A stretch of DNA of 33,117 nucleotides from Nocardia carnea (GTDB lineage Bacteria; Actinomycetota; Actinomycetes; Mycobacteriales; Mycobacteriaceae), in NCBI RefSeq assembly GCF_029868855.1, contig NZ_JARWOV010000121.1, forward strand, positions 1 to 33,117, read 5' to 3'. How positions within the stretch are numbered: position 1 is the first letter of the stretch; each line of letters begins with the position of its first letter. The position numbers and the translations under genes are program-made. Below the pieces are notes generated by a model that saw only the letters and a list, made by a program, of their open reading frames with translations, had not been told where the DNA came from and did no database searches. Of this stretch, positions 6,869-15,742 are shown in pieces.

Positions 6869-7849
6869 ATGGGGGCCAGAGGGGATTCGTACGGCACGGG
6901 TGATGCGGTCGAGGTAACGCGACAAGCCGCGAAGCGCACGGTGCGTGCACTGACCACCGGCGTTTCCCACGTGGTCGAGGCCGAGCGCGGATTGATCAGC
7001 GGGACCGATGCGTCGGCCGGTATGTTCCTCGGCGCTGATCGAAGTGGTGTGATCGCGGTCGACACCGCGGGCCGGGCGCTGATCGGGAGTGACCGGGTAT
7101 ATGGCGGACGGCGCGAAGCCGCATACATCGAATGGATCGACGGGTTGCGGAGGTCCGGGGCCGATCCGGATCGAGTTCTCGCCGATCTCGGGTCGATCTG
7201 GGATTTCCTGCGGCACGACCCCAAATGGGAGTTCGACCCCAGCCGACAGTACGGCGGTGCGGTCATGTTCGGCAGCCCTGATATCGGTGGAGCCGCGGTG
7301 CTCACCCATTTCCTGCGCGACCGCGGTCTCGGCGATACACCGGTGGTTTTCTCCGGCTACGCCGATCCGGGGAAGGGCGCTCTGGTTCCCGAGGCGGTGC
7401 GGTTCAGGACGGAGGCCGAGCGTAAGGGTCTGGGTGCACACCGCATCATCGAAGACCGCCTGGCCCGCAATACCGGAGAGAATGCGAGCAACTCGCTGGC
7501 ATTGCTACGGGCCGAGGGCCGCGATGTGAGTTCGGTTATCGGCGGATGTACACCACAGCACGCACGTCGGGTATGGGCAACGATCATGAAGCAGGACGCC
7601 GGCGTCGAGCATGCCGCCATCGTCACCAACGACGTCACGGTCGAGAACTACCTACGGTACGGGCTGCGCACCGACCCGCTGCAGGCCGTACCGCCGGGCG
7701 AAGTGGCCTCCGCGATCATGGGTGAGATCAAACGGCTCGACGCCTATCCCGCCGAAGGACATATCGTGGCCCAGCCCATACCCGACGATATCCGCGGTGC
7801 GTACGACAGGCTGGGTGAGATGGTCCGGCCGACCGAGAAGCGATTCTGA
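6869..7849 (+). CDS. YdcF/ElyC family (DUF218) protein
   Basis: A cytoplasmic-looking protein of 326 residues. The YdcF-like fold is indicated by VIAVDTAGRALIGSD in the N-terminal half, GAAVLTHFLRDRGLGDTPVV, FSGYADPGKG, and RLARNTGENASNSLALL, the region lining the proposed ligand pocket in DUF218 proteins. No membrane segment is seen. The C-terminal ~120 residues look like a longer YdcF variant. Biochemical function is not established for the family; E. coli YdcF binds S-adenosylmethionine and ElyC/SanA affect the cell envelope. ATG 6869 is chosen with a weak GAGGG site upstream; an internal start is possible. The gene ends 7 bp from the convergent cutinase. Confidence 0.7.
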   Translation: MGARGDSYGTGDAVEVTRQAAKRTVRALTTGVSHVVEAERGLISGTDASAGMFLGADRSGVIAVDTAGRALIGSDRVYGGRREAAYIEWIDGLRRSGADPDRVLADLGSIWDFLRHDPKWEFDPSRQYGGAVMFGSPDIGGAAVLTHFLRDRGLGDTPVVFSGYADPGKGALVPEAVRFRTEAERKGLGAHRIIEDRLARNTGENASNSLALLRAEGRDVSSVIGGCTPQHARRVWATIMKQDAGVEHAAIVTNDVTVENYLRYGLRTDPLQAVPPGEVASAIMGEIKRLDAYPAEGHIVAQPIPDDIRGAYDRLGEMVRPTEKRF

Positions 7850-7856
7850 GTTCCGC

Positions 7857-8759
7857 TCAGGCCAGACCGACGAGCTGCTGCCGCAGCCAGCTCAGGGCTG
7901 TGGCACCGCCCGCTACCCGGTAGCTCGGGTAGCTCTGGTGGATACCGGATTTCACGAAATCGTCGACCTGCTGTTTGCGCTCCTCGTAGGCGGCGCCGTT
8001 GAGCTGGTCGTGCAGCAGGCCGAGGCCGCCCGCGGCCAGCGCGTCGTTGAGCAGTTCGAGACCCAGCGAATGATAGTTGCCGAACTGGGCGGGGTCGGCA
8101 TTCGAGACCTGGGCGAAGAACCCGGCGATCCGGGCGGCGAAATCACCGTCGGGGGTGGAGCAGTACAGATCGCCCACCGCGCAGAAGGTGTAGGTACGGT
8201 TGCTCAGCCAGCCGAAGCCCGTCAGCCTGGGACCGCCGGCGCCTGCGCCGGGTACGGCCGGACCGATCAGATTGTCGGTGGGGGAGCGGCGCGGATCGGC
8301 GATCAGCCCGACCAGGGCGACCCGGTCGGGGGAGACGACGCCCAGCCCGGTGCCGATTTCGGAGGCGAGGTCACCGGCGGCGTCGGCGCCCTGGCTGTAG
8401 CCGAGCAGCGCGAACCGCGTATTGGCGCAGCGCCGCGAGATATCGGAAATCATGCCGCGCGCGCCCGCGACGGCCTCGTTCTTGGAACGGCCGTAAACCT
8501 CGCCCTCCCACGGGAACGCGGTCGCCGTGTAGGCGACATAGTCGGCGTATGCGCCGTTGGGCAGGCCGTCCGTGACAGCGGCCAGCATCCCCTTGCCGGG
8601 GTCGTCCTTCGAGGTCTCCCAGGTTCCGGGGATCGCCACCACGTACAGCCCGGGGCAATGCGCCGGTGCGGCATGGGCAGTCGTCGTGGCCACCGCTGGG
8701 GCGAGGACAGTGGCGAGGGTTACCGCCAGACCGGCTGCGGCGTTCTTCCATCCAGGCAT
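7857..8759 (-). CDS. Secreted cutinase-family alpha/beta hydrolase
   Basis: The 300-residue protein has a Sec signal peptide (about 1-30, ending AHA-AP). The mature domain carries the cutinase nucleophile elbow GYSQGA with Ser122, Asp197 in the CAVGDLYC loop and His230 (NYHS), which complete the triad, and cysteines 35/111 and 193/200 placed for the usual two disulfides. Mycobacterial relatives (Culp proteins) hydrolyse esters and lipids outside the cell. ATG 8759 is chosen because GGAG lies 6 nt upstream; an in-frame ATG at 8771 would place that site inside the gene. The C-terminal tail of ~60 residues after His230 is helical and longer than in fungal cutinases. Confidence 0.88.
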   Translation of the reverse strand: MPGWKNAAAGLAVTLATVLAPAVATTTAHAAPAHCPGLYVVAIPGTWETSKDDPGKGMLAAVTDGLPNGAYADYVAYTATAFPWEGEVYGRSKNEAVAGARGMISDISRRCANTRFALLGYSQGADAAGDLASEIGTGLGVVSPDRVALVGLIADPRRSPTDNLIGPAVPGAGAGGPRLTGFGWLSNRTYTFCAVGDLYCSTPDGDFAARIAGFFAQVSNADPAQFGNYHSLGLELLNDALAAGGLGLLHDQLNGAAYEERKQQVDDFVKSGIHQSYPSYRVAGGATALSWLRQQLVGLA

Positions 8760-9100
8760 TGTGTACTCCATGTGCTCACCGAGACGGCCACGGGCCGTTC
8801 ACCTGTTCCCAGGATTCCCAAAACAGTCCAAGGGCATGCCGCATCATTGCGGCTTGACGCATAGGTAAGGGCGGATCCGTGGCCACCGGGGAACGGCTGG
8901 TGACGCAGCAGACCTCGCCGACGAACAGCCAACCACAAAAAGTCCGTATCGGCAGCACAATCTACCGGTGTTCGACCCTGATCCACGGGATATTCACCGT
9001 GCGAAGGCGGATCATCGCCGAAATTGTCCGTTCCATCCGGTTTCCGGCTGTGGTGAGCGCTTCCACTCCGCCAAGACGCAAGCCCTACTCCGGACCGGGA
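8760..9100. other. Intergenic region between cutinase and merR-type gene
   Basis: About 340 bp without a recognisable gene. It holds a short dyad, GCCGCA-TCAT-TGCGGC, at 8838-8853, about 80 bp upstream of the cutinase start, which could be an operator or leader hairpin. A plus-strand frame at 8879-9118 encodes about 79 residues with no domain and ends inside a terminator hairpin, so it is not called. Confidence 0.4.
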
Positions 9101-9131
9101 CTGCCGGAGCCGATGTGAGCGGCTCCGGCAG
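9101..9131 (-). terminator. Terminator hairpin behind the MerR-family gene
   Basis: CTGCCGGAGCCG (9101-9112) and CGGCTCCGGCAG (9120-9131) form a perfect 12-bp stem with a 7-nt loop, 10 bp past the stop of the minus-strand regulator gene. Confidence 0.7.
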
Positions 9132-9141
9132 CAGGGACTCA

Positions 9142-9957
9142 TCAGCGCGTGATGGGTTCCTGGAGTTCGGTTACCCATTTGCTGGTGTCCACATCCCAGA
9201 CCAAGGTGACCTCGCGTCCGGGTCCCGCTGCGCGGTAGCCGTTGTCGGCTATCCATTGCACCAGGTCCTGGTGCGGTTCGAGGACGCCGTTCATATCGCC
9301 CCGGTAGATCTGCGTCGCCGCCAGCGGCAACTCCGGGAGGTCGACGACCGTGAAATCGCCGGACTCGACGGGCTCGATCCGCACCGGCATGCCCGCGTGT
9401 GCCAGTACCGAGCCGTCGGCTTGCTGATCGTAGTAGCAGACCGCCGGCCCGGTGAACTCGATCCGTTCCCGCTCCAGCGCGGCGCACAGTTCCGTGAACA
9501 GCCGCTCCACCGCCGACCCGATCTTCTCCGGCGTGAAATCGGCGACCACGGTACTGCGTTCGGCGATCCGGACCGCCGGAACGGATTTCACCACGATCTC
9601 ATCGGTAGGCATGGTGCCCTCCCTTTCGATTACCCGGAGTCTCGCCTCGACCCGGATGAGCCGTTCCCGGTCCGCGGCTATGCGCTGTTCGAGATCGGCG
9701 CGGCGCAGGATCAGCATGCCGCGCATCTCGGCGCCGGTCACCGCGTCGTCCAGCATCCGGCCCACCTGGTCCAGCGTGAACCCGAGCTCTTTGAGCGCGA
9801 TGATCCGGTTCAGCCGGGCCAGCTGACCGGCCTCGTAGAAGCGGTATCCGCTGACCGGGTCGACCCGGTGGGGCACCAGCAGGCCGAGCAGGTCGTAGTG
9901 GCGCAGCATCCGGACCGACACCCGTCCGTGCCTGGCGAAATCTCCGATACTCAACAT
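9142..9957 (-). CDS. MerR-family regulator with GyrI-like effector domain
   Basis: The protein has 271 residues. The N-terminal winged helix-turn-helix is typical MerR: MLSIGDFARHGRVSVRMLRHYD, then GYRFYEAGQLARLNRI and LKELGFTLDQV, followed by a dimerisation coiled coil (about 75-110). Residues about 120-271 form a GyrI/AraC-type effector-binding domain (VPAVRIAERSTVV, FTVVDLPELPLAATQIYRGDMNG, YRAAGPGREV), which binds small, often toxic, molecules. ATG 9957 has AGGTGG just upstream; a longer frame reaches 10059 but lacks homology. The gene stands alone. Its own promoter region has a MerR-type dyad, suggesting autoregulation. The target genes are not obvious here. Confidence 0.85.
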   Translation of the reverse strand: MLSIGDFARHGRVSVRMLRHYDLLGLLVPHRVDPVSGYRFYEAGQLARLNRIIALKELGFTLDQVGRMLDDAVTGAEMRGMLILRRADLEQRIAADRERLIRVEARLRVIEREGTMPTDEIVVKSVPAVRIAERSTVVADFTPEKIGSAVERLFTELCAALERERIEFTGPAVCYYDQQADGSVLAHAGMPVRIEPVESGDFTVVDLPELPLAATQIYRGDMNGVLEPHQDLVQWIADNGYRAAGPGREVTLVWDVDTSKWVTELQEPITR

Positions 9958-9967
9958 GACGCCACCT

Positions 9968-9998
9968 GTTCTATGGGCTGACATTGTGTCAGGGTCAA
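9968..9998 (-). promoter_or_regulatory. MerR-type promoter/operator
   Basis: On the minus strand TTGACC (9993-9998) precedes a perfect dyad, CTGACA-CAA-TGTCAG (9978-9992). TAGAAC follows 19 bp after the -35 box, or CATAGA at 17 bp. A dyad filling an over-long spacer is the MerR hallmark. The start codon is only about 10 bp downstream, so the transcript leader would be very short and the AGGTGG site might be cut; the exact start is uncertain. Confidence 0.45.
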
Positions 9999-10268
9999 AC
10001 AGTCGTTCACCGGCTCGCCGACAGCCGTCGGGCGCAGGCGCAGGGACCCTCGTCGGCACTCATCCGGGGGAATCCGATAACGATTCGGGCGGCAACACCG
10101 GTTCGATGTTCCCGGTATCGCAGGGATTTCGGTGTGTCTCGCGGTTGCCGGACGGACGGTATCGAGTATCACTACCCCCTCTGAACAGTGCGGACGCTTT
10201 CCGGAGTGGATGGGCGGGGCGGTTGCCGGTTCGAAGTCCGCGCTGTCCGGCGCCGGGAACCTGCCTGG

Positions 10269-10284
10269 CAGACTTGTCGATGTG
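10269..10284 (+). promoter_or_regulatory. Leaderless-type -10 box before ydcF-like gene
   Basis: CAGACT at 10269-10274 lies exactly 7 nt before the GTG at 10282, with no ribosome binding site between. The same arrangement recurs before dgt and dnaG. Confidence 0.5.
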
Positions 10285-10980
10285 ACTTGGGCTCCAGCGC
10301 GTACACGACCGGACTCGCGTGCCGATTCCCGTGCCGCGGGCGGGATCGGTGCCGCGATCCTGCGCTGGACCGGCCGGTTGATCAGCGGCGCCGTGGTGCT
10401 GGGGTTGGTGCTGCTGCTCGGGACCGCGGTGCGGGTGTGGCAGGTCGCGCGGATCGAGGACTACACCCCCGCGGACGCCATCGTGGTACTCGGGGCCGCC
10501 CAGTACTCGGGTACCCCTTCCTCGGTGTTCGAGGCCCGGCTCTACCAGGCCGAGCAGTTGTACGAGCAGGGCGTTTCGGACCTGGTGATCACGGTCGGCG
10601 GGAAACAGGAAGGCGACCTCTACACCGAGGCGGCGTCGGGGAAGATGTATCTCACGGAAGCCGGCGTCCCCGAGGATGCGGTGCTCGCCGTGGAGACCGG
10701 ATCCGACACCCTGCGCAGTGTCGAGGCCGTGGCGGCGGCGATGAAGGAGCGCGGCCTCGAATCCGCCGTTCTGGTGAGCGACCCCTGGCATTCCCTGCGC
10801 ACCCGCACCATGGCCCGCGACGCCGGACTCGACGCGTGGACCGCACCCACCCGCACCGGCCCCGCCGTGTACACCCGCGAATCGCAGGCACACGGGATCG
10901 CCCGGGAGACCGCGGCTCTGCTCTGGTATCAGCTCACCCATTTCTCGGCGGACGATTTCAGCTACACCGCCGGCCAGTGA
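10282..10980 (+). CDS. Membrane-anchored YdcF/SanA-like (DUF218) protein
   Basis: The protein has 232 residues. A charged N-terminus is followed by one transmembrane helix (about 28-46, [18 protein letters not shown]). The DUF218 domain then runs from [17 protein letters not shown] through [35 protein letters not shown] and [14 protein letters not shown] to LLWYQLTHF near the C-terminus. The VLGAAQY, GGKQ, TxxxxE and HxxR blocks match the vancomycin-related SanA/ElyC branch, probably facing the periplasm. Start GTG 10282 is chosen because the -10 box lies 7 nt upstream and the helix follows; an ATG-less frame extends further upstream without homology. dgt follows after 64 bp with its own promoter. 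Confidence 0.78.
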   Translation: MTWAPARTRPDSRADSRAAGGIGAAILRWTGRLISGAVVLGLVLLLGTAVRVWQVARIEDYTPADAIVVLGAAQYSGTPSSVFEARLYQAEQLYEQGVSDLVITVGGKQEGDLYTEAASGKMYLTEAGVPEDAVLAVETGSDTLRSVEAVAAAMKERGLESAVLVSDPWHSLRTRTMARDAGLDAWTAPTRTGPAVYTRESQAHGIARETAALLWYQLTHFSADDFSYTAGQ

Positions 10981-11031
10981 CACTTCATCTGCCGGTGCTG
11001 CCGGACACTCCGGAACGTCACCCCGGGCTGG

Positions 11032-11047
11032 CAGACTTGGTGCGATG
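11032..11047 (+). promoter_or_regulatory. Leaderless-type -10 box before dgt
   Basis: CAGACT at 11032-11037 ends 7 nt before ATG 11045, with no Shine-Dalgarno-like sequence in the gap. The 12 bases CTGGCAGACTTG are almost shared with the preceding gene's promoter. Confidence 0.5.
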
Positions 11048-12289
11048 ACGTACACCGAGCACGACCGGGAACGCCTGGTCACCGAGGCCCCGAAAACGGC
11101 CGGCCTGGTCGACGCCGGCGCCGGCGGTAACGGGCACCGCAGCGAATTCGCGCGCGACCGTGCCCGAGTGCTGCATTCGGCCGCGCTGCGCCGCCTGGCC
11201 GACAAGACACAGGTCATGGGCCCCCGCGAGGGGGACACTCCGCGCACCCGGCTCACCCATTCGCTGGAGGTCGCCCAGATCGGGCGCGGAATCGCCGACG
11301 GTCTCGGTTGCGACCCCGACCTGGCCGAACTCGCCGGTCTCGCGCACGATATCGGCCACCCGCCCTACGGGCACAACGGTGAGAAGGCGCTCGATATCTT
11401 CGCCGCCGCGCACGGCGGGTTCGAGGGCAACGCCCAGAACCTGCGCATCCTGACCAGGCTCGAACCCAAGGTCCTGGATTCCTACGGTCACAGCGCCGGG
11501 CTCAACCTCACCCGCGCCGCCCTCGACGCCTGCATCAAATACCCGTGGCAGCGTATCGAACCGGGCGGCAAATTCGGTGCCTACGAGGTGGATGCCGACA
11601 GGCTGGCCTGGGTGCGCAAAGACGCCCCGGAACGCCGGCCCGCCCTGGAATGCCAGGTGATGGACTGGTCCGACGATGTCGCCTACTCCGTGCACGATGT
11701 GGAGGACGGGATCATCGCCGGCCGAATCGACCTCCGCGCACTGGCCGACCCGGTGGAGCGGCTGGCACTGGCCGAGCTGGGGCATGTGCAACATCGCGCC
11801 TTGTCGGTCGACGATCTGGTGGCAGCGGCACAGCGGCTGTCGGAGCTGCCGGTGGTCGCCGACGTGTTCCACTACGACGGCACATTGCGCAGTTCGGTCG
11901 CGTTGAAGCGGCTCACCAGCGAACTCGTGGGGCGGTTCGCGAACGCGGCGGTGGTCACCACCAAGGAGGCAACGTCCGGCCCACCGGCTCGTTACGCCGC
12001 CGATCTGCTGGTGCCGCCCGTCGCCGCGGCCGAGGTCGCGATTCTGAAAACCGTCGCGCTGCGCTATGTCATGTCCGATCCGAACCACAAACTGCGCCAG
12101 GCGGCTCAGCGGGACCGCCTGATCGCTGTGGCAGAACACCTGCTGGCCACCGGACCGGCCGCGCTCGACCCCCTCCTGAAACCGTGGTGGGACGCCGCCG
12201 CCGACGACACCACCCGGGTGCGGGTGATCGTCGACCAGATCGCCTCCTACACCGAGAGCCGGCTCGAACGTGTCGCCGCCCACCTGTGA
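11045..12289 (+). CDS. dgt: Deoxyguanosinetriphosphate triphosphohydrolase-like protein
   Basis: This 414-residue HD-domain enzyme hydrolyses dNTPs to deoxynucleosides and triphosphate, tuning dNTP pools. The metal-binding HD motif is clear: His72 in RLTHSLEV, His101-Asp102 in [15 protein letters not shown], and the later Asp in [31 protein letters not shown] and [11 protein letters not shown] are typical of the dGTPase family. The gene sits directly before dnaG, an arrangement conserved in mycobacteria and relatives. ATG 11045 fits the N-terminal YTEHDRER. Confidence 0.93.
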   Translation: MTYTEHDRERLVTEAPKTAGLVDAGAGGNGHRSEFARDRARVLHSAALRRLADKTQVMGPREGDTPRTRLTHSLEVAQIGRGIADGLGCDPDLAELAGLAHDIGHPPYGHNGEKALDIFAAAHGGFEGNAQNLRILTRLEPKVLDSYGHSAGLNLTRAALDACIKYPWQRIEPGGKFGAYEVDADRLAWVRKDAPERRPALECQVMDWSDDVAYSVHDVEDGIIAGRIDLRALADPVERLALAELGHVQHRALSVDDLVAAAQRLSELPVVADVFHYDGTLRSSVALKRLTSELVGRFANAAVVTTKEATSGPPARYAADLLVPPVAAAEVAILKTVALRYVMSDPNHKLRQAAQRDRLIAVAEHLLATGPAALDPLLKPWWDAAADDTTRVRVIVDQIASYTESRLERVAAHL

Positions 12290-12343
12290 ACATCGGTGAG
12301 TTCGCGCACAGGGTGCTCGGGTCCCGGCCCGAGTCCGCTCGCC

Positions 12344-12359
12344 TAGACTCGACTGCGTG
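12344..12359 (+). promoter_or_regulatory. Leaderless-type -10 box before dnaG
   Basis: TAGACT at 12344-12349, a good actinobacterial -10 (TANNNT), lies 7 nt before GTG 12357. No ribosome binding site is seen. Confidence 0.6.
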
Positions 12360-14279
12360 ACCGGACGAATACCAGCTCGCGATATCACCGCCATTCGGGA
12401 GCGCGTCCGGATCGAAGACGTGGTGGGCGAGTACGTGGCCCTCAAACGTGGCGGCGCCGATTCGATGAAGGGCCTGTGCCCGTTCCACGACGAGAAATCG
12501 CCGTCTTTCCACGTCCGGCCGAACCACGGACTGTTCCACTGCTTCGGGTGCAACGAGGGCGGCGATGTGTACGCCTTCATCCAGAAGATCGAGCACATCG
12601 GGTTCGTGGAGGCCGTCGAACAGCTCGCCGACCGTATCGGCTACCGGATCGACTACGAGGGTGGCGGTACCTCGGTGCAGCGCGACCGCGGCACCCGCTC
12701 CCGGCTGGTCGCCGCCAATGCCGCCGCGCACGAGTTCTACGTCTCCCGGCTGCGCGGCCCCGATGCGACGGTGGCCCGCAAGTATCTCACCGACCGCAAT
12801 TTCGACGAGGCCGCCTGGACCCAGTTCGGCTGCGGCTACGCCCCCGACGGCTGGGACACCCTCACCAAACATCTGCTGAACAAGGGCTTCGAATTCAAAG
12901 AGCTGGAGGCGGCGGGTCTGTCCCGGCAGGGCCGTCGCGGCCCGATCGACCGTTTCCACCGGCGGCTGCTGTGGCCCATCCGCAACCTCGGCGGCGATGT
13001 GATCGGTTTCGGGGCGCGCAAACTCTTCGACGACGACACCATGCCGGGAAAGTACGTCAACACCCCGGATACGTTGCTGTACAAGAAGTCCCAGGTGTTG
13101 TTCGGTCTCGATCACGCCAAACGGGATATCGCGAAAAGCCACCAGGCCGTGGTCGTCGAGGGCTACACCGACGTGATGGCCATGCACCTGGCCGGAGTGA
13201 AAACCGCAGTCGCCGCCTGTGGGACCGCGTTCGGTGACGATCATCTGGGGATTCTGCGCCGCCTGCTCATGGACGACAATTTCTGGCGCGGTGAGATCAT
13301 CTTCACCTTCGACGGTGACGCCGCCGGCCAGGCCGCCGCCCTGAAAGCTTTCCTCGGTGATCAGAAAGTCGCCGGGCAGACCTATGTGGTGGTGTCTCCG
13401 GACGGTCAGGATCCGTGCGAGATGCGGCAGCGATCCGGTGACGCCGCCCTACGCGATCTGGTCGCCCGCCGCGAACCGCTGTTCGATTTCGCGCTGCGCC
13501 AGGAGATCGCCAAACGGGAGGACAGCCGGACCGGTGCCCTGACCTACGACAGCCAGGTCGAGGTGATGCGCTGGGCGGTACCGATCGTCGCCCAGATCAA
13601 GGATCACGGCCTGCGTAAACGCTATGCCACCCAGCTGGCCGAATGGACCGGCTGGCAGGATCCGCAGCTCGTGTACCGCCGGGTCGACGAGGAGGCCCGC
13701 AAGCTCCGCGGTGCCGCGGCCGCACCCGCCCGGGCGCCCCGGGTGGAGCACACCGGTCCCACCCAGCCGGCCGCCCGCCCCGACCCGCGTGACCCGGTGC
13801 TGCGCTCGCAGCGCCAGGCGCTCACCGCCGGTCTCCAGTACCCGGAAATCGCGGGCCCGGCGTTCGACGCGCTGGAAACCGACGCCTTCACCCATCCCGC
13901 CTATATCGCGGTCCGCACGCTCATGGCCGAAGCCGGTGGTGTCTGCTCCGGTCTCTCGGGTGCCGACTGGATCGCCGCGATCACCGATCACACCGACGAC
14001 CTCACCCTGCGCGCCCTGGTTTCCGAACTGGCCAGTGAACCGCTGCCGGTGAAAACCAGCCACGATATCCCGCGCTTCATCACGGGCGTCCTCGCGAGTG
14101 CCCAGGCCGCGCTCGTGGGGCGGCAGATCGCGGAACTGAAGTCCCGCCTGCACCGCGTCTCCTCCACCGACGACCCCGACACCTACATGGCGTTGTTCGG
14201 TGATCTGGTGGCACTCGAGCAGTACCGCAAGAGCCTGCTCGAACAGGCCATGGGCAGCGGCGACTTCGCGGCCACCTGA
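12357..14279 (+). CDS. dnaG: DNA primase
   Basis: The 640-residue primase synthesises RNA primers at the replication fork. The N-terminal CHC2 zinc finger has Cys41, His44, Cys62 and Cys65 (CPFHDEKSPSFH ... HCFGC). The catalytic core includes IGFGARKL and a TOPRIM domain with VVVEGYTDVMAMHLAG and the acidic FTFDGDAAGQAA motif. The C-terminal ~150 residues form the DnaB-interaction region (PEIAGPAFDALETDAFTHPAY). Start GTG 12357 gives TGRIPARDITAIRERVRIEDVV, the normal N-terminus. All key residues are intact, so this is the housekeeping copy. Confidence 0.97.
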   Translation: MTGRIPARDITAIRERVRIEDVVGEYVALKRGGADSMKGLCPFHDEKSPSFHVRPNHGLFHCFGCNEGGDVYAFIQKIEHIGFVEAVEQLADRIGYRIDYEGGGTSVQRDRGTRSRLVAANAAAHEFYVSRLRGPDATVARKYLTDRNFDEAAWTQFGCGYAPDGWDTLTKHLLNKGFEFKELEAAGLSRQGRRGPIDRFHRRLLWPIRNLGGDVIGFGARKLFDDDTMPGKYVNTPDTLLYKKSQVLFGLDHAKRDIAKSHQAVVVEGYTDVMAMHLAGVKTAVAACGTAFGDDHLGILRRLLMDDNFWRGEIIFTFDGDAAGQAAALKAFLGDQKVAGQTYVVVSPDGQDPCEMRQRSGDAALRDLVARREPLFDFALRQEIAKREDSRTGALTYDSQVEVMRWAVPIVAQIKDHGLRKRYATQLAEWTGWQDPQLVYRRVDEEARKLRGAAAAPARAPRVEHTGPTQPAARPDPRDPVLRSQRQALTAGLQYPEIAGPAFDALETDAFTHPAYIAVRTLMAEAGGVCSGLSGADWIAAITDHTDDLTLRALVSELASEPLPVKTSHDIPRFITGVLASAQAALVGRQIAELKSRLHRVSSTDDPDTYMALFGDLVALEQYRKSLLEQAMGSGDFAAT

Positions 14280-14468
14280 TATTCGCCGCTCATCGGGCCG
14301 GTGCCGCGATCGGATAGCGGGTACCGCTGTGGCCGCTACCACCTCGGCGCAGACATATCCGACCGCAGGATTGCGAGTCGCCCGAGCGTGCCGTCGACAG
14401 GTCGGGTCGTCTCGGAGATCGGGCGTGCACGACCGTGCGTTCCGCGGAAGTGCTCGTGTGCAACTGGC
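14280..14468. other. Intergenic, no gene seen
   Basis: About 190 bp between convergent genes. A weak dyad (TAGCGG ... CCGCTA, about 14315-14338) might help terminate dnaG. Nothing else is evident. Confidence 0.4.
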
Positions 14469-14717
14469 CTAACGGCGGCGCAACTGGTCGTGCGGCACCA
14501 TCACGGTGGTGCGTTCGTCCAGCGGCTCCATGGGCTCCAGCTTCGGCTGGGTGCTCAACTTCTCCGATAGCTTCTGCCGGCTCACCAGCACCAGCTTGCG
14601 GGTCACCGGGCTCCCCGCGACGGCACGCGCACTGGCACTGATCTGCTCATAGCGCGCCCGCCCGGCCTTACTGCCCAACACATAACCGGCAGCGATACCG
14701 ATGATCAACCGCAGCAT
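14469..14717 (-). CDS. Small YtxH-like protein
   Basis: This encodes 82 residues. A short hydrophobic, Gly-rich N-terminus (MLRLIIGIAAGYVLGSKAGRARYEQI) is followed by an amphipathic, charged tail. The AGYVLGSKAGRxRYEQI pattern is typical of YtxH-like small membrane-associated proteins. A comparable small gene sits beside dnaG in mycobacteria. Function is unknown. ATG 14717 is chosen because homology begins there; the frame extends upstream to 14864 with low-complexity Ser/Gly/Ala sequence. Confidence 0.75.
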   Translation of the reverse strand: MLRLIIGIAAGYVLGSKAGRARYEQISASARAVAGSPVTRKLVLVSRQKLSEKLSTQPKLEPMEPLDERTTVMVPHDQLRRR

Positions 14718-14852
14718 CTTGGGTCGAGCTCCTCCCAGTAGTCCGTGCTGCCCCATCCTGCCCGACCGCACCGACACCTGTCGATCCGACGCCACCGCAG
14801 ACGCGCCGCTCGCACCCACTTTCCCCGCGTCCCCCGAGCTCGACCCCGCGAT

Positions 14853-14882
14853 TTGGGCGCACACCCACCCATACGCTAGAGT
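14853..14882 (+). promoter_or_regulatory. tRNA-Asn promoter
   Basis: TTGGGC (14853-14858) and TAGAGT (14877-14882) are 18 bp apart. They are about 40 bp before the tRNA 5' end, consistent with a short processed leader. Confidence 0.6.
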
Positions 14883-14923
14883 TTCACCTCGGTCAGCCCG
14901 GTACGGGTGAGACCGCCGAGCAA

Positions 14924-14996
14924 TCCCCTATAGCTCAATTGGCAGAGCAGCCGACTGTTAATCGGCAGGTTACTGGTTCGAGTCCAGTTGGGGGAG
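14924..14996 (+). tRNA. tRNA-Asn (GUU)
   Basis: The cloverleaf is complete. The acceptor stem TCCCCTA pairs with TGGGGGA (one G-U). The D-arm is GCTC/GAGC, the anticodon arm GCCGA-CTGTTAA-TCGGC has GTT, and the T-arm is ACTGG-TTCGAGT-CCAGT. The discriminator is G, followed by CA but not a full encoded CCA. Confidence 0.97.
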
Positions 14997-15017
14997 CAGA
15001 AACATCAGGTCAGACTC

Positions 15018-15045
15018 GATAGTAAGGCTTGGCCTACTATCTTTT
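15018..15045 (+). terminator. Intrinsic terminator behind tRNA-Asn
   Basis: GATAGTA (15018-15024) and TACTATC (15035-15041) form a 7-bp stem, extended by GGC/GCC with one bulge. CTTTT follows. It lies 20 bp past the tRNA. Confidence 0.75.
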
Positions 15046-15736
15046 CCGGACGACGTGTGCTGGCGTCTTTGTTGCGGTGTGTGCGGCGAAGCCGAGCGCA
15101 ATACGCGAAATGGATCGGCACCAGGTCCCACCCACACCCCGCCTCGCCGCCATTCGGTTCGCGGAAATGTAGATGCCGAGTCCCGGCACCCCAGGCGTGC
15201 TTCGTATCGGCCGTCGAGGTGGTGGCCGGGTAGGAGCCGCCGGTGGTGCTGGGTTCGACGTATACGCTGCCTGCGACACCCGGCGCCCTCGATCGGGCGT
15301 CAGAACAGGAACAACTGGTCAAAATCCGACCTTCCGCCGCTGCATAATTCCCTGTCCACTGTTCGGGGTGAACCTCAGTTCGATCGGTGCCCCCGGTGGA
15401 CTGGAGCTGGCTGGGCCTGGCCTGGCGCACTGGCCGGCGTTCGCGGCTGCGACCGTCGCTGCACTACCTTGGCCGGAGCGGCGACCTGCACAGTCGACGT
15501 CCGGGCCGCGGTCCGATGAGGGGTCGTTTCGCAGCCGGGGCCGCCTTAAAAGGGGTATACCCAGAAAACCGGCCGAGTACGACGTCGTGTCGCTGCGCAC
15601 GGTCTTGCGGGAGCTTGATCGAGTGGAGACGCTGCGCGGATCCGGTTCTCCCCAGCTTGACCTTCCGCCATCCCACCTGAAATTAACTTTAGGTACTCTA
15701 GGGTTAGTTTTCTGTCACGAGGCTTAACCTTGAGGA
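15046..15736. other. Long gene-poor stretch between tRNA-Asn and Fic gene
   Basis: Nearly 700 bp with several open frames on both strands but no recognisable domain or convincing start. The last ~60 bp (15676-15735) turn AT-rich, with TTAACTTTAG and CTAGGGTTAG, and probably carry the Fic promoter. Location behind a tRNA fits a decayed insertion, but I see no integrase remnant. Confidence 0.45.
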
Positions 15737-15742
15737 GTGTCC

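Noticed and set aside
8879..9118. 79-codon plus-strand frame between cutinase and merR-type genes
   Set aside because: No homology, and it ends inside the merR terminator hairpin.
11018..12598. 526-codon minus-strand frame
   Set aside because: Antisense of dgt and the start of dnaG, which are unmistakable.
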